NCBI RefSeq assembly: GCF_042477335.2
Contig: NC_091251.1
Span: forward strand, 36,906,501-36,970,500
From: Ovis canadensis
Taxonomy: Eukaryota; Chordata; Mammalia; Artiodactyla; Bovidae
Length of the DNA stretch: 64,000 nucleotides
Direction of reading: 5' to 3'
The notes beneath the pieces are model-generated. The model saw nothing but the letters and a program-made list of their open reading frames with translations, ran no database searches and had not been told where the DNA came from. The stretch's first letter is position 1, and each line of letters begins with the position of its first letter. Of the stretch, positions 1 through 11,933 are shown in pieces. Position numbers and translations under genes: made by a program.

Positions 1-460
1 GTCCATCAACAACTCCCAAAGTTTACTCAAACTCATGTCCATTGAGTTGGTGATGCCACCCAACCATCTCATCCTCTGTCATCCCCTTTTCCTTCTGCCT
101 TCAATCTTCCCCAGCATCAGGGTCTTTTCAAATGAGTCAGTTCTTCACATCAGGTGGCCAAAGTATTGGAGTTTCAGCTTCAGCATCAGTTCTTCCAATG
201 AATATTTAGGACTGATTTCCTCTAGGATGGACTGGTTGGATCACCTTGTGGTCCAAGGGACTCTCAAGAGTCTTCTGCAACACCACAGTTCAAAAGCATC
301 AATTCTTCAGTGCTCAGCTTTCTTTATAGTCCAACTCTCACATCCATACATGACTACTAGAAAAACCATAGCTTTGACTAGACAGACCTTTGTTTGCAAA
401 GTAATGTCTCTGCTTTTTAATATGCTGTTTAGGTTTGTCATAACTTTTCTTCCAAGAAGG
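1..460 (-). mobile_element. BovB LINE, 3' part, cut by window edge
   Basis: Reverse complement of the end of BovB ORF2 and its 3' tail (context TGGATGGCATCACC, read on the minus strand). It ends near 460, where unrelated sequence starts. Confidence 0.85.
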
Positions 461-1050
461 GTTGACTTGCAGGATCCCGATTCCTCCACCAAGGATCTAA
501 CCCATCCTCCCCACAATGAAAACTCAGAATCCCAACCACCGGACTACCAGGGAATCCCCTTGTTTCTTCTCTTCAAATGGGAAATAAGTCATCAGGGTTA
601 GATGGGAACATGCTGGTATTTACAGAAACCCTGGTGCAATTTAAGCCCTAGCTCATTATTCGCCTGAATAATGGGGAATTGGGCACCAACAGATTGGATA
701 GGGGTTGTCTCAGGGAACATTGTAAATCCAACTACTCTCTAGTTCTTTGGGTGAATGAAGAGGGGGAGTAAAAAGACAAGAATTCTGGGCACCTGGGTAT
801 GGAGGACTTGAGAGATGATTCTAAGAAAAGATAAAATGGCCATCATGTTCCCATTCATTTCAAGAGTTCCCAGCACTGATGCCCTAAATCAAGCAGTGGC
901 TCAAGGAGTGTAGGAGCTGGAGGGAGACACTACAAGGGCTCATGTGTGATGCTGCAAACTACAAAAGACCCATTTTATGTCTTCTAATAGCTCTTTTTCT
1001 GGGAAAAATCCCAAATTAAATTATTCTAAGAAGTTAAATGAGGGGCAATA
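461..1050. other. No recognised feature
   Basis: Ordinary non-coding sequence; I see no gene or clear repeat. Confidence 0.5.
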
Positions 1051-1060
1051 GTTTCTCTTC

Positions 1061-1335
1061 CGGAGAAGGCAATGGCAACCCACTTCAGTACTCTTGCCTG
1101 GAAAATCCCATGGACAGAGGAGCCTGGTGGGCTGCAGTCCATGGGGTCGCTAAGAGTCGGATGCGACTGAGCAACTTCACTTTCACTTTTCACTTTCATG
1201 CATTGGAGAAGGAAATGGCAACCCACTCCAGTGTTCATGCCTGGAGAATCCCAGGGGCGGCGGAGCTGGGGGGCTGCCGTCTATGGGGTCGCACAAGTCG
1301 GACACGACTGACGCGACTTAGCAGCACCAGCAGCA
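1061..1335 (+). mobile_element. Bov-A2 SINE (dimer)
   Basis: Two related monomers (each starting GGAGAAGG) joined by a linker with CACTTTTCACTTTCATG, ending in the CAGCAG tail. A near-perfect 10-base target repeat lies at 1051-1060 and 1336-1345. Confidence 0.9.
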
Positions 1336-1382
1336 GCTTCTCTTCAGTTTGCAGTTGCTTCACTACCGTTAGCTCAAAATAA

Positions 1383-1592
1383 AGTGAATGAAAGTGAAGT
1401 CGCTCAGTTGTGTCCGACTCTTTGCGACCTCATGGACTGTAGCCTACCAGGCTCCTCCGTCCATGGAATTTTCCAGGCAAGAGTACTGGAGTGGGTTGCC
1501 ATTTCCTTCTCCAGGGGATCTTCCTGACCCAGGGATTGAACCCAGGTCTCCTGCATTGCAGGCAGACGCTTTACAGTCTGAGCCCCCAGGGA
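1383..1592 (-). mobile_element. Bov-tA SINE
   Basis: tRNA-derived head at the right (complement of GCTTCCCTGGGGGCTCAGAC) plus a BovA body. Perfect 12-base target repeats AGCTCAAAATAA are at 1371-1382 and 1593-1604. Confidence 0.92.
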
Positions 1593-1727
1593 AGCTCAAA
1601 ATAACCCCCATGCCAAAGCAGCACGTCTTATGAAGGACTCTTCTGAACCCCTAGTTTTTAAAACAGGTGGGCAATATAGCAGTGTATACATAAAATGTGC
1701 TAACAGAGTAAATCCTATGGATTCTCA

Positions 1728-1769
1728 CCACACACACACACACACACACCCACACACGCACACACACAC
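1728..1769. repeat. (CA)n microsatellite
   Basis: CA dinucleotide run with a few interruptions. A second, shorter run lies at 1917-1936. Confidence 0.95.
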
Positions 1770-1789
1770 GAAAGGGTAATCACGTGAAG

Positions 1790-2745
1790 TGGTAAATTTG
1801 TTAACTTGATTATAGTGATCATCTCAGGATATATATGTAAACCAAATCAAGGTGTACATCTGAAATATAAACAATATATGTCAGCTACAATTCAAATGCT
1901 TTCAGTTCAGTCCTTTCACACACACACACACACACTCTCCTTCTTTAGTAGCTAATGTCTTTATACATCTCTGTTCCCCAATTTGTTTCTAAATATTCAA
2001 AGGGAGAATGCGTGAGAATTACCTTAAGAGGAATCATTCTCTCTGAAGTGGATGAAACAAAGCTTTCTGTGTCACGGTCACTAATATGATGGGCTTTAGT
2101 CTTGACCAGAGTTTATGAAGATATTAAAGTATGTGCATGTTTGTAAATTAGAGAAGAATTAAAAGAGGATAGGAGGAAAAATAATCTCACACACAAGAAC
2201 ACAGTCTTAAATATCTGGAATTGAAATTATCTTATTTTCTTTATTATAAGGAACATATGAAAAATCTTTCAGTCAGGAAGAGTGAAGGAGTCTTAATGAT
2301 CTAGTACATTTTAATACTCTGACTTACTAGGGTGACTCAGGTTTGGGAAGGGGAAAAGAAAATGCCTTGTATCATTTCTTGATCTTATTAGATTCAAATA
2401 CAGCTAGTTTGCCACATAATACAGATAGAGCTCTCACGTTGCAGGTATATATTTCCAACTTTTTAATGCTTCTCCCAAGAGCTGACTTTTAGGAATAACA
2501 AAAGCCATGTATTAAAACTTTCAAAACTCCTTGTGCTGCAGTGGGAAAAGCAAGTGGGATGAGTAGCTAGTTAAACTAGACTTTTGTCTTAGCTTTTCTA
2601 CTAACTTTTTGGTCTAAGCAAATCCCTTAACTTTGAGCTTTTGTATACTGTAACACTAGGACCAGCATCCCAAGGGTGCCATGGTATTAGAATGAGATAG
2701 CCTAGATGAAAGGACCTTGAAATTTTTGAAGTGCTATGTAATGAC
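1790..2745. other. Non-coding; old L1 end and MIR traces
   Basis: At 1790-1890 the text resembles the 3' end of an old L1. At about 2555-2745 it resembles a decayed MIR. The rest is unassigned. The possible RNASE4 poly(A) signal (minus strand, 2240-2245) lies here. Confidence 0.35.
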
Positions 2746-2987
2746 TAAATTTCAGATGATAAGATCAAAGATAGCAAAGCTGACCAATATTATAAAAGAA
2801 AGCATATTACAGAAGAGCCTAGATTCATTATAAGTTTGTGTCTCATCTTTCTCTGTCATGCAATGTGTATAAAGAAGAAAAAAAGAATCAGGGGAGCTGG
2901 CCTGGGACAGCTCAAATGCTTACTCATTACTATTTAAGGAGTAAGTTAAGGGCCAGCTGCTGGGCCATAACCCCTGTTGAGTGGTAT

Positions 2988-3431
2988 CTATTTGTCAAAG
3001 TGCACAGGCACTTCCGGGTTACCCTCACAGGCAATGACAACACGTCTGGTGCTGGCCTTGGCCCAGTATCTGCAGTTGGGAGCCCTGGAACTTCCAGTCT
3101 CTCTGCAGTCTGTGACCTTCACTACACCCTCATGGCAGTTCATCTGGCCATTCTTGCACTGAATATTGGTGGTGCTGCAGATACTACGGATGTTCCAAAG
3201 ATCTTCATGAATGAAAGTGTTGAAACGCTTGCACTGATGTGAAGTCATCTTCCGTCTTTGCATCATCAAGTTGCAGTAGCCGTCATTGCCTCCTGTTGTA
3301 TCAGGGTCCATGTGTTGCCTCAGGAATCGTTGGTACATGCGATCCTGGCCATAGGAGGGCTGCACCAGCCCCAGCCCCAGCAGGGTCAGCAGCAAGAGCA
3401 GAAGAAAGGCCTGGGTCCTCTGGAGAGCCAT
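2988..3431 (-). CDS. RNASE4: Ribonuclease 4 (RNASE4), single coding exon
   Basis: This encodes a 147-residue secreted ribonuclease of the RNase A superfamily; family knowledge gives a preference for cutting after uridine. Residues 1-28 form a leucine-rich signal peptide ending in PSYG, leaving a mature protein of 119 residues that starts QDRMYQRF. Mature His12, Lys40 (in CKRFNTF) and His116 (in VPVHFDK) are the catalytic triad, and all eight cysteines of the family are present. I chose the start at MALQRT because it matches known RNASE4. The open frame extends 39 codons further upstream, but that part is intron: a 3' splice site (AG complement at 3449-3450) puts the exon start near 3448, 17 bases before the ATG. 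The gene lies downstream of the angiogenin exons on the same strand, as in other mammals. A possible poly(A) signal on the minus strand is at 2240-2245. The protein differs from my memory of cattle RNase 4 at a few sites, such as Met13 and a Trp in CRYWAK. Confidence 0.95.
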   Translation of the reverse strand: MALQRTQAFLLLLLLTLLGLGLVQPSYGQDRMYQRFLRQHMDPDTTGGNDGYCNLMMQRRKMTSHQCKRFNTFIHEDLWNIRSICSTTNIQCKNGQMNCHEGVVKVTDCRETGSSRAPNCRYWAKASTRRVVIACEGNPEVPVHFDK

Positions 3432-3559
3432 CACTGCCTTGGAGATGCCTAGAGAAGACCAAGGGGCAAGGAAAATCATCCCAGATTCAACAGGAAGTGA
3501 GCAAACCCAAAGCAGCAAGGACAATTTTTGGAGCAACAGACAGGCCATTTTTCTAAGGG

Positions 3560-4325
3560 TTAGACCCAGCTGAGTTCCTAATTTGATACATATGGTTACT
3601 ACTGTCCTTTGTTTTCAAAGATGCTGCTTCATGATGGTGGATCACACTGTGTGTGATTATAATGCTGATGAAGGACTTGCATCTTATTCCACCTACAGCC
3701 TATCCTTAACAATAATGATCAGGATTAAACATAACTATCATTCATTTAAATGCCACCTTCTTAGTTCACAACCACGTTTTGCCTGTGCACAGAAAGACCC
3801 AAAGCTCTATGTCACATTGCTGTGTCTGCTGCTGCAGATACGCGATATGGAGTTAGGAGGAGAGGGAACTGAAGGAGTTGTGGGAAGCAGGGTGGCAGGA
3901 AGAAATGATGCTCGATTGACTCCTCACCCCAGGACCACTGGATGCAACTTCTGAAGATACACTTAGCACTTGGGTAAGAGCTTCATCACCACAGTGTACT
4001 TTGTGTTGTCTGTCCCAAAACGAATTGTGCACAATTCTGTCTCCTTTCTCTCATTTTGCTTCTTTGTGACCAACAACATGGTTTAGCAACACGACTAGCT
4101 ACAGAGAAAATTTTACTTTTCAAACAAGAGCATGGATGGCCTCAGTCACGGTAACCAACTGATTTAGTAAGCAAGGAAAAATGCTATGAACAGAGTTCAA
4201 TGCAGACATCAATGGGTGCTTCTCAAAGTTCTACCTACAACAGAAAATAAAATGATCTCCAAATCCTTCCAACACACACTTTTTGGTTAGAGCTTGCCCC
4301 AAAGTCTTTCTCCACTGAACACGAC
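3560..4325. other. No recognised feature (upstream of RNASE4 exon)
   Basis: On the minus strand this is the intron between the angiogenin exon and the RNASE4 exon. I recognise no element in it. Confidence 0.5.
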
Positions 4326-4329
4326 GATC

Positions 4330-4585
4330 TCAGTAAGAACCTCTTTTGATACAGCGGTCCCAAGGACCTAGTTCTGCCACATTAACTGTATGACCTTGGG
4401 AAAATTACTTAACCTCTGTCAGTATATTTCCTCAAAAGTAAAATAAGCATAAAGGTAATACCTACCTCTAAGAATGTTGTGAAGAAGGAATGATAAAATC
4501 AATGTAACGTGCTTATAATGCCTAGCCTATGCTAAGTGTTCAGTAGGGGGTCAGCAATGATTATTTTTAGCATTTCCATTTTTTC
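4330..4585 (+). mobile_element. MIR SINE
   Basis: Contains the MIR core and body in order: TGTATGACCTTGGG, ACTTAACCTCTGTCAG, AATACCTACCTC, GTTGTGAAG. It is old and diverged. The next stretch, 4590-5130, shows nothing I recognise. Confidence 0.8.
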
Positions 4586-5147
4586 TTGGTTTCCTTTGTT
4601 CTCTTCATTCTGCTAAAATAACAACTATACTGAACTGCACATATATAGACATCCTCCCTCTTATACTGTAGAGAACCTATATTCCCAAGACATTTGAAGG
4701 CTTTTTTGCACCTGAAATATCTCAGCTACTAGGATTTATGCTGTGTACCTACACAAATGTTTCCTCTCCAAAGTGCATGGAATTTTCTTCCTTGCATGTC
4801 ACCCTTTTTCAAAGGACTGGACAATTTTGAGTTCTTTTTCTCTTATCCTTGCAAAGTCAGCAAAACATAGTGGAATAGGATTTCAATTTCACAAATGATT
4901 GACCTAAGATAAAATGACTTGCCTGTGATTAACACTTCATTCTAAATAGCTTTTTGGTTGTGAGAGAACAGGAGATCAAGAGCAAAAAATACTAGGAAGG
5001 GCTGGCTACTCAGCTGCTACCTCCATCAGCAAGTGGAAAAGCGCCCTGTCTCATTGCCACATGATTTCCTTGGAAAGTGTCATTTGTTCTAACACCAGGG
5101 CTGAGTACGCGATAATAATGCTCTAAGCAGATGCTCGGAGATGTGAG

Positions 5148-5343
5148 GTTTAGAAAAAAATTTTATTTATTTATTTAGCTGTAGTTGTGGTGCGGTTCCA
5201 GAGCCCACTAATTAGTAGCTGTAGCTTGTGGGCTTAGATGCTCTGGGCCACGTGGGATCTTAGTTACCTGATCAAGGATCAAATCCCCATCTGTTGCATT
5301 GCAAGGTGAATCTATTAACCACTGGACCACCAGGGAAATCCCT
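5148..5343 (-). mobile_element. CHR-type tRNA-derived SINE
   Basis: The minus strand starts GGATTTCCCTGGTGGTCCAG and ends in an A-rich tail, the usual cetartiodactyl tRNA-SINE pattern. Perfect 11-base target repeats GGAGATGTGAG are at 5137-5147 and 5344-5354. Confidence 0.85.
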
Positions 5344-5422
5344 GGAGATGTGAGTTTTCACAACTATGATGTGATCAATGTAGTAATGGTCCAAGCCATT
5401 ACTTCCCCATCGAGACCATAGC

Positions 5423-5653
5423 ATTTCCCTGGTGGCTCAGTGGTAAAGAATCCGCCTATAATGCAGGAGATGCTGGTTCAGTCCCTGGGTGGGGAAGATC
5501 CCCTGGAGAAGGAAATGGCTATGCATTCCAGAATTCTTCCAGAATTCATAGGATTCCCCAGAAATCCTATGGACAGAGGAGCCTGGAAGGCTATAGTCCA
5601 TGGGGTTGCAGAAAAGTCGAACACCACTTAGCGACTAAACAACAACAACAATC
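5423..5653 (+). mobile_element. Bov-tA SINE
   Basis: tRNA-like head (TTTCCCTGGTGGCTCAGTGG) followed by the BovA body and a CAACAACAACA tail. There is a small internal rearrangement near 5530-5560. The flank to 6280 is unassigned. Confidence 0.85.
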
Positions 5654-6279
5654 AGGACCATAAGTGGACAGTATTGTAAAGCAAAATAAAGTTAAAATAA
5701 AAAAAGACCATAAGTGGGCAAGAGTCTGCTTGGAAGCCCCCTTTACCTCAACAGATGGTACTGGTTGGAGAACCTGAGAAAGTGTTCTAGCAGTCTACTA
5801 AGCACTGGAAATTTCTTGCTTCCTAACGGCTTTTTTTTACTTTATAATAGTAAGACAAATTTTACAAAAGAGTTGTGGAAAATTCTTCTCCCTACTTTGG
5901 AGAGAAATGACAATGTTTTCAATTTTGAAATAGATGAAACCATGACCTACTCTTCCATCCTTTCCTCCAGAAATTGAATACTTTCTCTGAGGGCTCTGTG
6001 TGGTACCAGGATACTGGCTTCTAACCCAGGTGTTGAGGAAACAGGGCTTTTGGTCCGTTTCAGGACATGCAGGCATCAGGGGAGGCCACCACGGGGAATA
6101 CTATGACCATGATAGTCATCCATAAGAAGGCAAAAATAATGATGCATAATTGTAGTTTATTAACTACTCTCTAAGTAAGATATCCAGGTATCTGTTGATG
6201 AAATTAGGTAACACCAAACTCATAGATTAATAAGCATGTTTTACAAAGACTGTCTGTTAACTTAAGCTTGTATTTACTT

Positions 6280-6412
6280 GAAGTGAAGTGAAGTGAAGTG
6301 CTCAGTCATGTCCAGCTCTTTGTGACCCCATGGACTGTAGCCTACCAGGCTTTTACATCCATGGGATTTTCAAGGCAAGAGTACCAGAGTGGGTTGCCAT
6401 TTACTTCTTGAA
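6280..6412 (-). mobile_element. Bov-tA SINE, partial
   Basis: BovA body in reverse orientation with a GAAGT repeat tail. The tRNA head is missing. Confidence 0.8.
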
Positions 6413-6740
6413 ACCATATCAAATTGAAGAATAAAGTATAAGCTTGGAATTTTTCTATGACCTCCCCAAGACCTCAGAGTTGCCAGGCATCAGTTGATAA
6501 AGGAAAAGATTAAAGAGAAAATAATGTAGTAATCAATTTTTTGATCTTTATATGAAATAACCATGAGAATATCCTGGGAGTGTTCCATTCAAAGCAATAT
6601 CAAATTTCTTCCTGCTTAAAGGAAGAGGTGGCTACCTTGAATGGGTTTTGTTATTTATGCAGGATTTCAAATATGTGCATCTGTGTGTGAGAGAGAGAGA
6701 GGGAAAGAATGTAATTAATCTATTGGTATTTAGTCCCAAA

Positions 6741-6955
6741 GGGCTTCCCAGGTGGTGCAGTGTAAAGAATCTGTCTGCCAATGCAGAAGACACAAGAGGT
6801 TTGGGTTCAATTCCTGGATTGGGAAGATCCCCTGGAGGAGGAAACGGCAACCCACTCCAGTATTCTTGCCTGGAAAATTTCATGGACAAAGGAGACTGGT
6901 GGGCTATAGTTCACAGGATCCCAAAGAATGGAATATGACTGGATGACTAACACAC
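6741..6955 (+). mobile_element. Bov-tA SINE
   Basis: Full head (GGCTTCCCAGGTGGTGCAG) and body, somewhat diverged, ending just before angiogenin block A in a CACACA run. Confidence 0.88.
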
Positions 6956-7132
6956 ACACCCCTTCACAGACAGGTAAATTTCATCCCCTGAATGCCTGAA
7001 AAGGAACTGACTGATAAGGAAAGAGGCATTGCTCTACCATCCAACTCTCTCAGGTGAACAGAGAAAATGCAGAAAGATCAATAGACCAAGAATCAGTGAG
7101 AAGACTTTGATTCTTACTGATTTGAGAGACTT

Positions 7133-7138
7133 TTTATT
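7133..7138 (-). promoter_or_regulatory. Poly(A) signal of the ANG1-like gene
   Basis: AATAAA on the minus strand, about 120 bases past the stop codon. The same signal sits at the matching place after the ANG2-like gene, in a conserved context, which supports its use. Confidence 0.7.
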
Positions 7139-7256
7139 TATGAAGCATATTGTAAAGCTGAAAAGATCAGCAGCTCATTTTCTGGATTCTTATCAATGAA
7201 TGTTGCTGCAGTGTAAGGGGAAAATGCAAGGAAGGAAGAGCAGAGCCAGCTCTGGG

Positions 7257-7703
7257 CTACTGGCGTGGAGCAATAAAGGACTCATCAAAGTGGACGGGCA
7301 AGCCATTTTCACAGCCGATAACAATGACTCTGTAGTCTGCTGTGGCTCTGTACCGGCATGGAGGCCGGGGGGAACCTCCTATATGCTTGCAGGTGGTGAC
7401 CTGGAATTTAGACTTGCTTATTCTGAGATCGCCTCTGTAAGGTTGTCCATTCCTGTTGTCACAGATGGCCTTGATGTTATTACTGTTGCCATGAATAAAG
7501 GTGTTGGTGTCTTTGCAAGGTCTGGTCAGGTGTCGCCTTTCCATCATGCTATTACAGTATCTGTCATTCCGGCCCTTTGGGTTGGCATCATAGTGCTTGT
7601 TCAGGAAGTCTCTGTATCTGTAGTCATCTTGAGCCAGGGCCAGTGGGGTCAGACCCAGACCCAGCATGAAGACCAAAAACAGAGGGTTCAGGACCATCAC
7701 CAT
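7257..7703 (-). CDS. ANG: Angiogenin, ANG1-like paralogue, single coding exon
   Basis: This encodes a 148-residue secreted angiogenin: a weak ribonuclease that promotes vessel growth, acts in the nucleolus and cuts tRNA anticodon loops (family knowledge). Residues 1-24 are the signal peptide (ends PLALA), and the mature protein has 124 residues starting QDDYRY. Mature His13, Lys40 and His114 form the active site. Six cysteines are present, as expected for angiogenin rather than the eight of RNase A. The cell-binding segment includes Arg-Gly-Asp at mature 66-68, as in cattle angiogenin-1. The start ATG at 7701-7703 gives the family MVMVL signal. The exon begins near 7721 after a 3' splice site (7722-7723), so the upstream open frame is intron. 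The middle ([13 protein letters not shown]) looks ANG2-like while the C-terminus ([13 protein letters not shown]) looks ANG1-like, so gene conversion is possible. The exact orthologue cannot be fixed without database comparison. Confidence 0.93.
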   Translation of the reverse strand: MVMVLNPLFLVFMLGLGLTPLALAQDDYRYRDFLNKHYDANPKGRNDRYCNSMMERRHLTRPCKDTNTFIHGNSNNIKAICDNRNGQPYRGDLRISKSKFQVTTCKHIGGSPRPPCRYRATADYRVIVIGCENGLPVHFDESFIAPRQ

Positions 7704-9599
7704 CTCTTCCAACAAAGGCTCCTGCCAAGGGCAAAAAGAGATGCAGTAGGGCACAGAAGAGCATTGCCAAACTAGGCTAAAAGGACAGGGATTTGTTTTT
7801 ATGATGGGGTGCCATGAGTCAGGCATCCTCTGTCACTAGGTATATCTTTTTCTTTTCCTTTCCTCAGTGGTCTCATCTGTCTTGTCAATCGATTTCTTTG
7901 GAAAGTCAATTTAAAAGTTTCCTGAACACAACTTCCAAATGCAAACACTGTTTCCTATCCCTGAAGATCACTGAAAATTTACATTTCTATCAGTGGTAAC
8001 ATTAAAAAAATCCATTCACATTTAATTCATTTATTGACTGGGTACCAGACACCATGCTAGGTCCTGGAACACAAAGACCGTTAAGACATACCAAGTGCCT
8101 CCCTAAAACAGGGTGCAGCACCCACGGGGAGATCAGCCAGAGGGAAGGGATCAGAACACCAATATACAAAGATGAGACAATAAGATATATGCTGAGAGCT
8201 ATGAAGATGAGGGACTTTCAGGGAACCTTGAGCCCAGGGAAGGGCGATCAGAGAGGATTGTTGACGATGGATCCCAGGGCAAGTCAATCCATCAGTTGCT
8301 TGTGAGGAGAGCAGTGAAAGCAGTTTCACCGGGTAGTGAATGGAAGCAGAAGTAGAAGAACTGATTCCCTAAGAAGTAAGTGTTTCATGGCCAAATGTGG
8401 AGTTATTACTGTTTAGAAAGAACAGGGACAAGTGTGGAAGGATCTGTATCATACTTGGGAGTGGGTCTGGGGTCAGCTGTTACAGAGAACTGGCGGAAGA
8501 GGAATTCAAGCTTACTCTTGAGAGCTTCTTGCACTGGGAACAGTTTGGATTATTCTCAGAGAATATTTTCCCTGAAGGCCTATGTGGACAGTTACACAAC
8601 AGACAAATGGTATTATCATGTGGTTCAACAAATAAACAACAAAACACTTCAGACCTTTTCATTCAATAAAAGGCTTTATAATTTGCTGTATTGATTTCTT
8701 AACATCTTCCTCAAAAGAAGGGAGAGCTGCCATCATCACTCAGGAGCAGTCAACTAAAACTGTAAAGCTCACACATCCCGAGAATGGTGTGGCACAGACA
8801 CTCAGCACAGCCAGAGAGTAAATACTGTGCTTCTGGCTGAGACATGATTTTAACTCAATGATAGAAAATTAAAAATAGAATCAGACTGGCATAATTTATA
8901 ACAAAATAGAAAATAAGCTTCTTATGAGCCACTAAGATTTTATTTCTTCTGAAAGTTGAGAACTGGAGTATTGCAAGGTGCCTACTGTTTATAGCAAGTA
9001 GTTTCTGACTATACCATCAGTTCTTTGGAGGAAAATTGAAAGAATAGGGCCTTTTTAAAAAACCACCATGGTCCTACTTCACATTTTACCAAACATATGT
9101 GAATGTCCTCATGTCTAACAATAAAAAGAACTTTGGAAACTGATTTTTATAACTTGGTTTTTCAAATCGTTTTCCAATGAGTAACTCATCCAATTTATAA
9201 TTGGCTATGTTTTCTTGTCAATCATCACACATGCTGGAAATTCTTAGACTGGCATAAAAATCTGATCTTCAATTTATTTTTAAATGTGCTATAATCTTTG
9301 TGAATCCTAAACTTAAATAGAAGTGGTATAGTGTCATGGATATTGAATTATTAATTTTTATACTGTGCTTTTCTTGTTGTAATCAATAAACATATTTTCA
9401 TATTAAATATTTTTGTAGCCCTTAAAGAGGCCACGAGTTGTAGCACTAAACCTGTAGTGATGCTAAACAATCCTGGGAGTACAACTGTAGATCTAGAAAG
9501 ACAAAAGGATTCGGGATTCTGCTGCTTACATGGGAAGGCACGTCATAGGGTGAGCTTTCTAATCAGCATCTGACACTGATCTACCTTGTCTGTTTAATC

Positions 9600-11552
9600 G
9601 CTGTTCAGTCACTCAGTCATGTCTAACTCTTTGCAACCCCATGCACTGCAGCATGCCAGGCTTCCCTGCCCTTTACCATCTCCTGGAGCTTGCTCAAATT
9701 CATGTCCATTGAGTTGGTGATGCCATCCAACTGTCTTGTCTTCTGTCGTCTCCTTCTCCTCCTGCCTTCAATCTCCTTGCAGTCCAAGGGACTCTCAAGA
9801 GTCTTCTCCAACACCACAGTTCAAAAGCATCAGTTCACTGGTGCTCAGCCTTCTTTATGGTCCCGAGTTCACATCCATACATGACTGCTGGAAAAACCAC
9901 AGCTTTGACTATACAGACCTTTTTCAACAATGTGATATCTCTGCTTTTTAATATGCTATCTAGGTTTGTCATAGCTTTTCTTTTAAGGAGAAAGTGTGTT
10001 TTAATTTCATGGCTGCTGTCATCACACACAGTGATTTTGAGCCCAAGTAAATAAAGTCTGTCACTGTTTCCATTTTTTCTCCATCTATTTGCCATGAACT
10101 GATGGGACCAGATGCCATGATCTCAGTTTTCTGAATGTTGAGTTTTAAGCCAGCTTTTTCACTCTCCTTTTTCACCTTCATCAAGAGGTGTTTTAGTTTC
10201 TCTTCACTTTCTGCCATTAAAGTGGTATCATCTGCATATCTGAGGTTGTTGTTATTTCTCCCAGCAATCTTGATTCCAGCTTGTGCTTCCTCCAGCCCCG
10301 CATTTCACATGATGTACTCTGCATATAAGTTAAATGAGCAGGGTGTCAATATACAGCCTTGACATACTCCTTTCCCCATTTTTGAACCAGTCCATTGTTC
10401 CATGTCTGGTTCTGACTGTTGCTTCTTGGCCTGCATACAGGTTTCTCAGGAGGCAGATAAGGTGGTCTGGTATTCCCATCTCTTTCAGAATTTTCCACAG
10501 TTTATTGTGGTCCACACAGTCAAAGGCTTTGGTGTAGTCAATGAAGCAGAAGTAGATATTTTTCTGAAATTTCCTTGCTTTTTCTATGATCCAGTGGATG
10601 CTGACAATTTGATCTCTGGTATCTCTGCCTTTTCTAAATCCAGCTTGTACATCTGGGAGTTCTCAATTCACGTACTGTTGAAGGCTAGCTTGAAAGATTT
10701 TGAGCATTACCTTTCTAGCATGTGAAATGAGCCCAATTGTATAGTAGTTTGAACATTCTTTGGAACTGGCCTTCTTTGACATTGGAGAATGAAAACTGAC
10801 CTTTTCCTGTCCTGTGGCCACTGCTGAGTTTTCCAAATTTGCTGGCATAATGTGTGCAGTACTTTTATAACATCATCTTTTAGGATTTGAAGTAGCTCAG
10901 CTGGAATTCCATCACCTCCGCTAGCTTTGTTCGTAGTGATGCTCCCTAAGGCCCACTTGACTTCACATTCTAGGATGTTTGGCTCTAGGTGAGTGCTCAC
11001 TCCATCGTGGTTATCTGGGTCATGAAGACCTTTTTTTGTACAGTTCTTCTGTATATTCTTGCCACCTCTTATTAATCTCTTCTGCTTCTGTTAGGTCCAT
11101 ACCATTTCTGTCCTTTATTGTGTCCATCTTTGCATGAAATGTTTCCTTGGTATCTCTAATTTTCTTGAAGAGATCTCTAGTCTTTCCCATTTTATTGTTT
11201 TCCTCTATTCCTTTGCATTGTTCACTCAGGAAGGCTTTCTTATCTCTCCTTGCTATTCTTTGGAGATCTGTATTCAGATAGGTATCTCTTTCCTTTTCTC
11301 CTTTGCCTTTCGCTTCTCTTCTTTTCTCAGCAATTTGTAAGGCCTCGTCAGACAACCATTTTGCCTTCTTGCATTTCTTTTTCTTTGGGATGGTTTTGGT
11401 CTTTATGTCCTGTAAAATGTTACGAACCTCTGTCCATAGCTCTTCAGGCACTCTGTCTACCAGATCTAATTCTGTGTCTACCAGAGCTAATCCTTTGAAT
11501 TTATTCGTCACTTCTATTGTGTAATCATAAGGGATTTGATTTAAGCTTACAT
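9600..11552 (-). mobile_element. BovB LINE, 1.95 kb, in or beside block A
   Basis: The element runs from the 3' end (left) to ORF2 sequence around the endonuclease/reverse transcriptase junction (right). It is 5'-truncated relative to the roughly 3.2 kb family length. Minus-strand frames translate to BovB motifs (TNKASGGDGIPAELLQ, MGIPDHL, SEEKLKHLLMKVKKES), but several stops and shifts make it dead. Confidence 0.92.
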
Positions 11553-11804
11553 TGCACTTTTCAGTCTCCTGGGTGTGTTTTCTCTATTTTCTTGAAAAAG
11601 TTTTCCAGCAATCAATTTAACATCCCAACCTTCACAGAAAGGAAAAGTCTGCCCCCTGTTACCTGAGATGGAAATGACTGATAAGGAAAAAGGCATTGCT
11701 CTCCCATTCAACCCTCTCAGAGGGGAGCTGAATAGAGAAAATGGGGGAAGATCAATAGACCAGGGATCAGTGAGGAGACTGATTCTTGCTGATTTCAGGG
11801 ACTT

Positions 11805-11810
11805 TTTATT
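11805..11810 (-). promoter_or_regulatory. Poly(A) signal of the ANG2-like gene
   Basis: AATAAA on the minus strand, about 125 bases past the stop codon, at the position equivalent to the signal of the ANG1-like gene. Confidence 0.7.
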
Positions 11811-11933
11811 TATGAAGCATATTGTAAAGCATGAAAGAAAAGATCAGCAACTCATGTTCTGGATTCCTAGCAATGCATGTTGCCATAATGAGAGGGGGAA
11901 ATGCAAGGAAGGAAGAGCAGAGCCAGCTCTGGA

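Larger units (their letters stand above)
6962..11629. repeat. Tandem duplication, copy A (holds ANG1-like gene)
   Basis: From about 6962 the sequence matches copy B from 11630 in the same order: the TTCACAG start, the poly(A) region, the angiogenin exon, the upstream intron, the stretch around 8050-8380, the stretch 8480-9600, and a final piece at 11556-11629 that matches 16105-16180. The copies are clearly diverged, so the event is not recent. Copy A differs by a BovB insertion (9600-11552) and lacks the counterpart of about 15810-16105. Between the exon and 9600 I see only intergenic or intron sequence and an L2/MIR-like scrap near 8030-8090. Confidence 0.85.

Noticed and set aside
6741-6955. 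tRNA-like heads of Bov-tA and CHR SINEs as tRNA genes
   Set aside because: They carry A and B box remnants but lead into SINE bodies and have target repeats. They are retrotransposons.
9969-11511. BovB open frames as host genes
   Set aside because: Their products are reverse transcriptase pieces of a LINE with stops and shifts.
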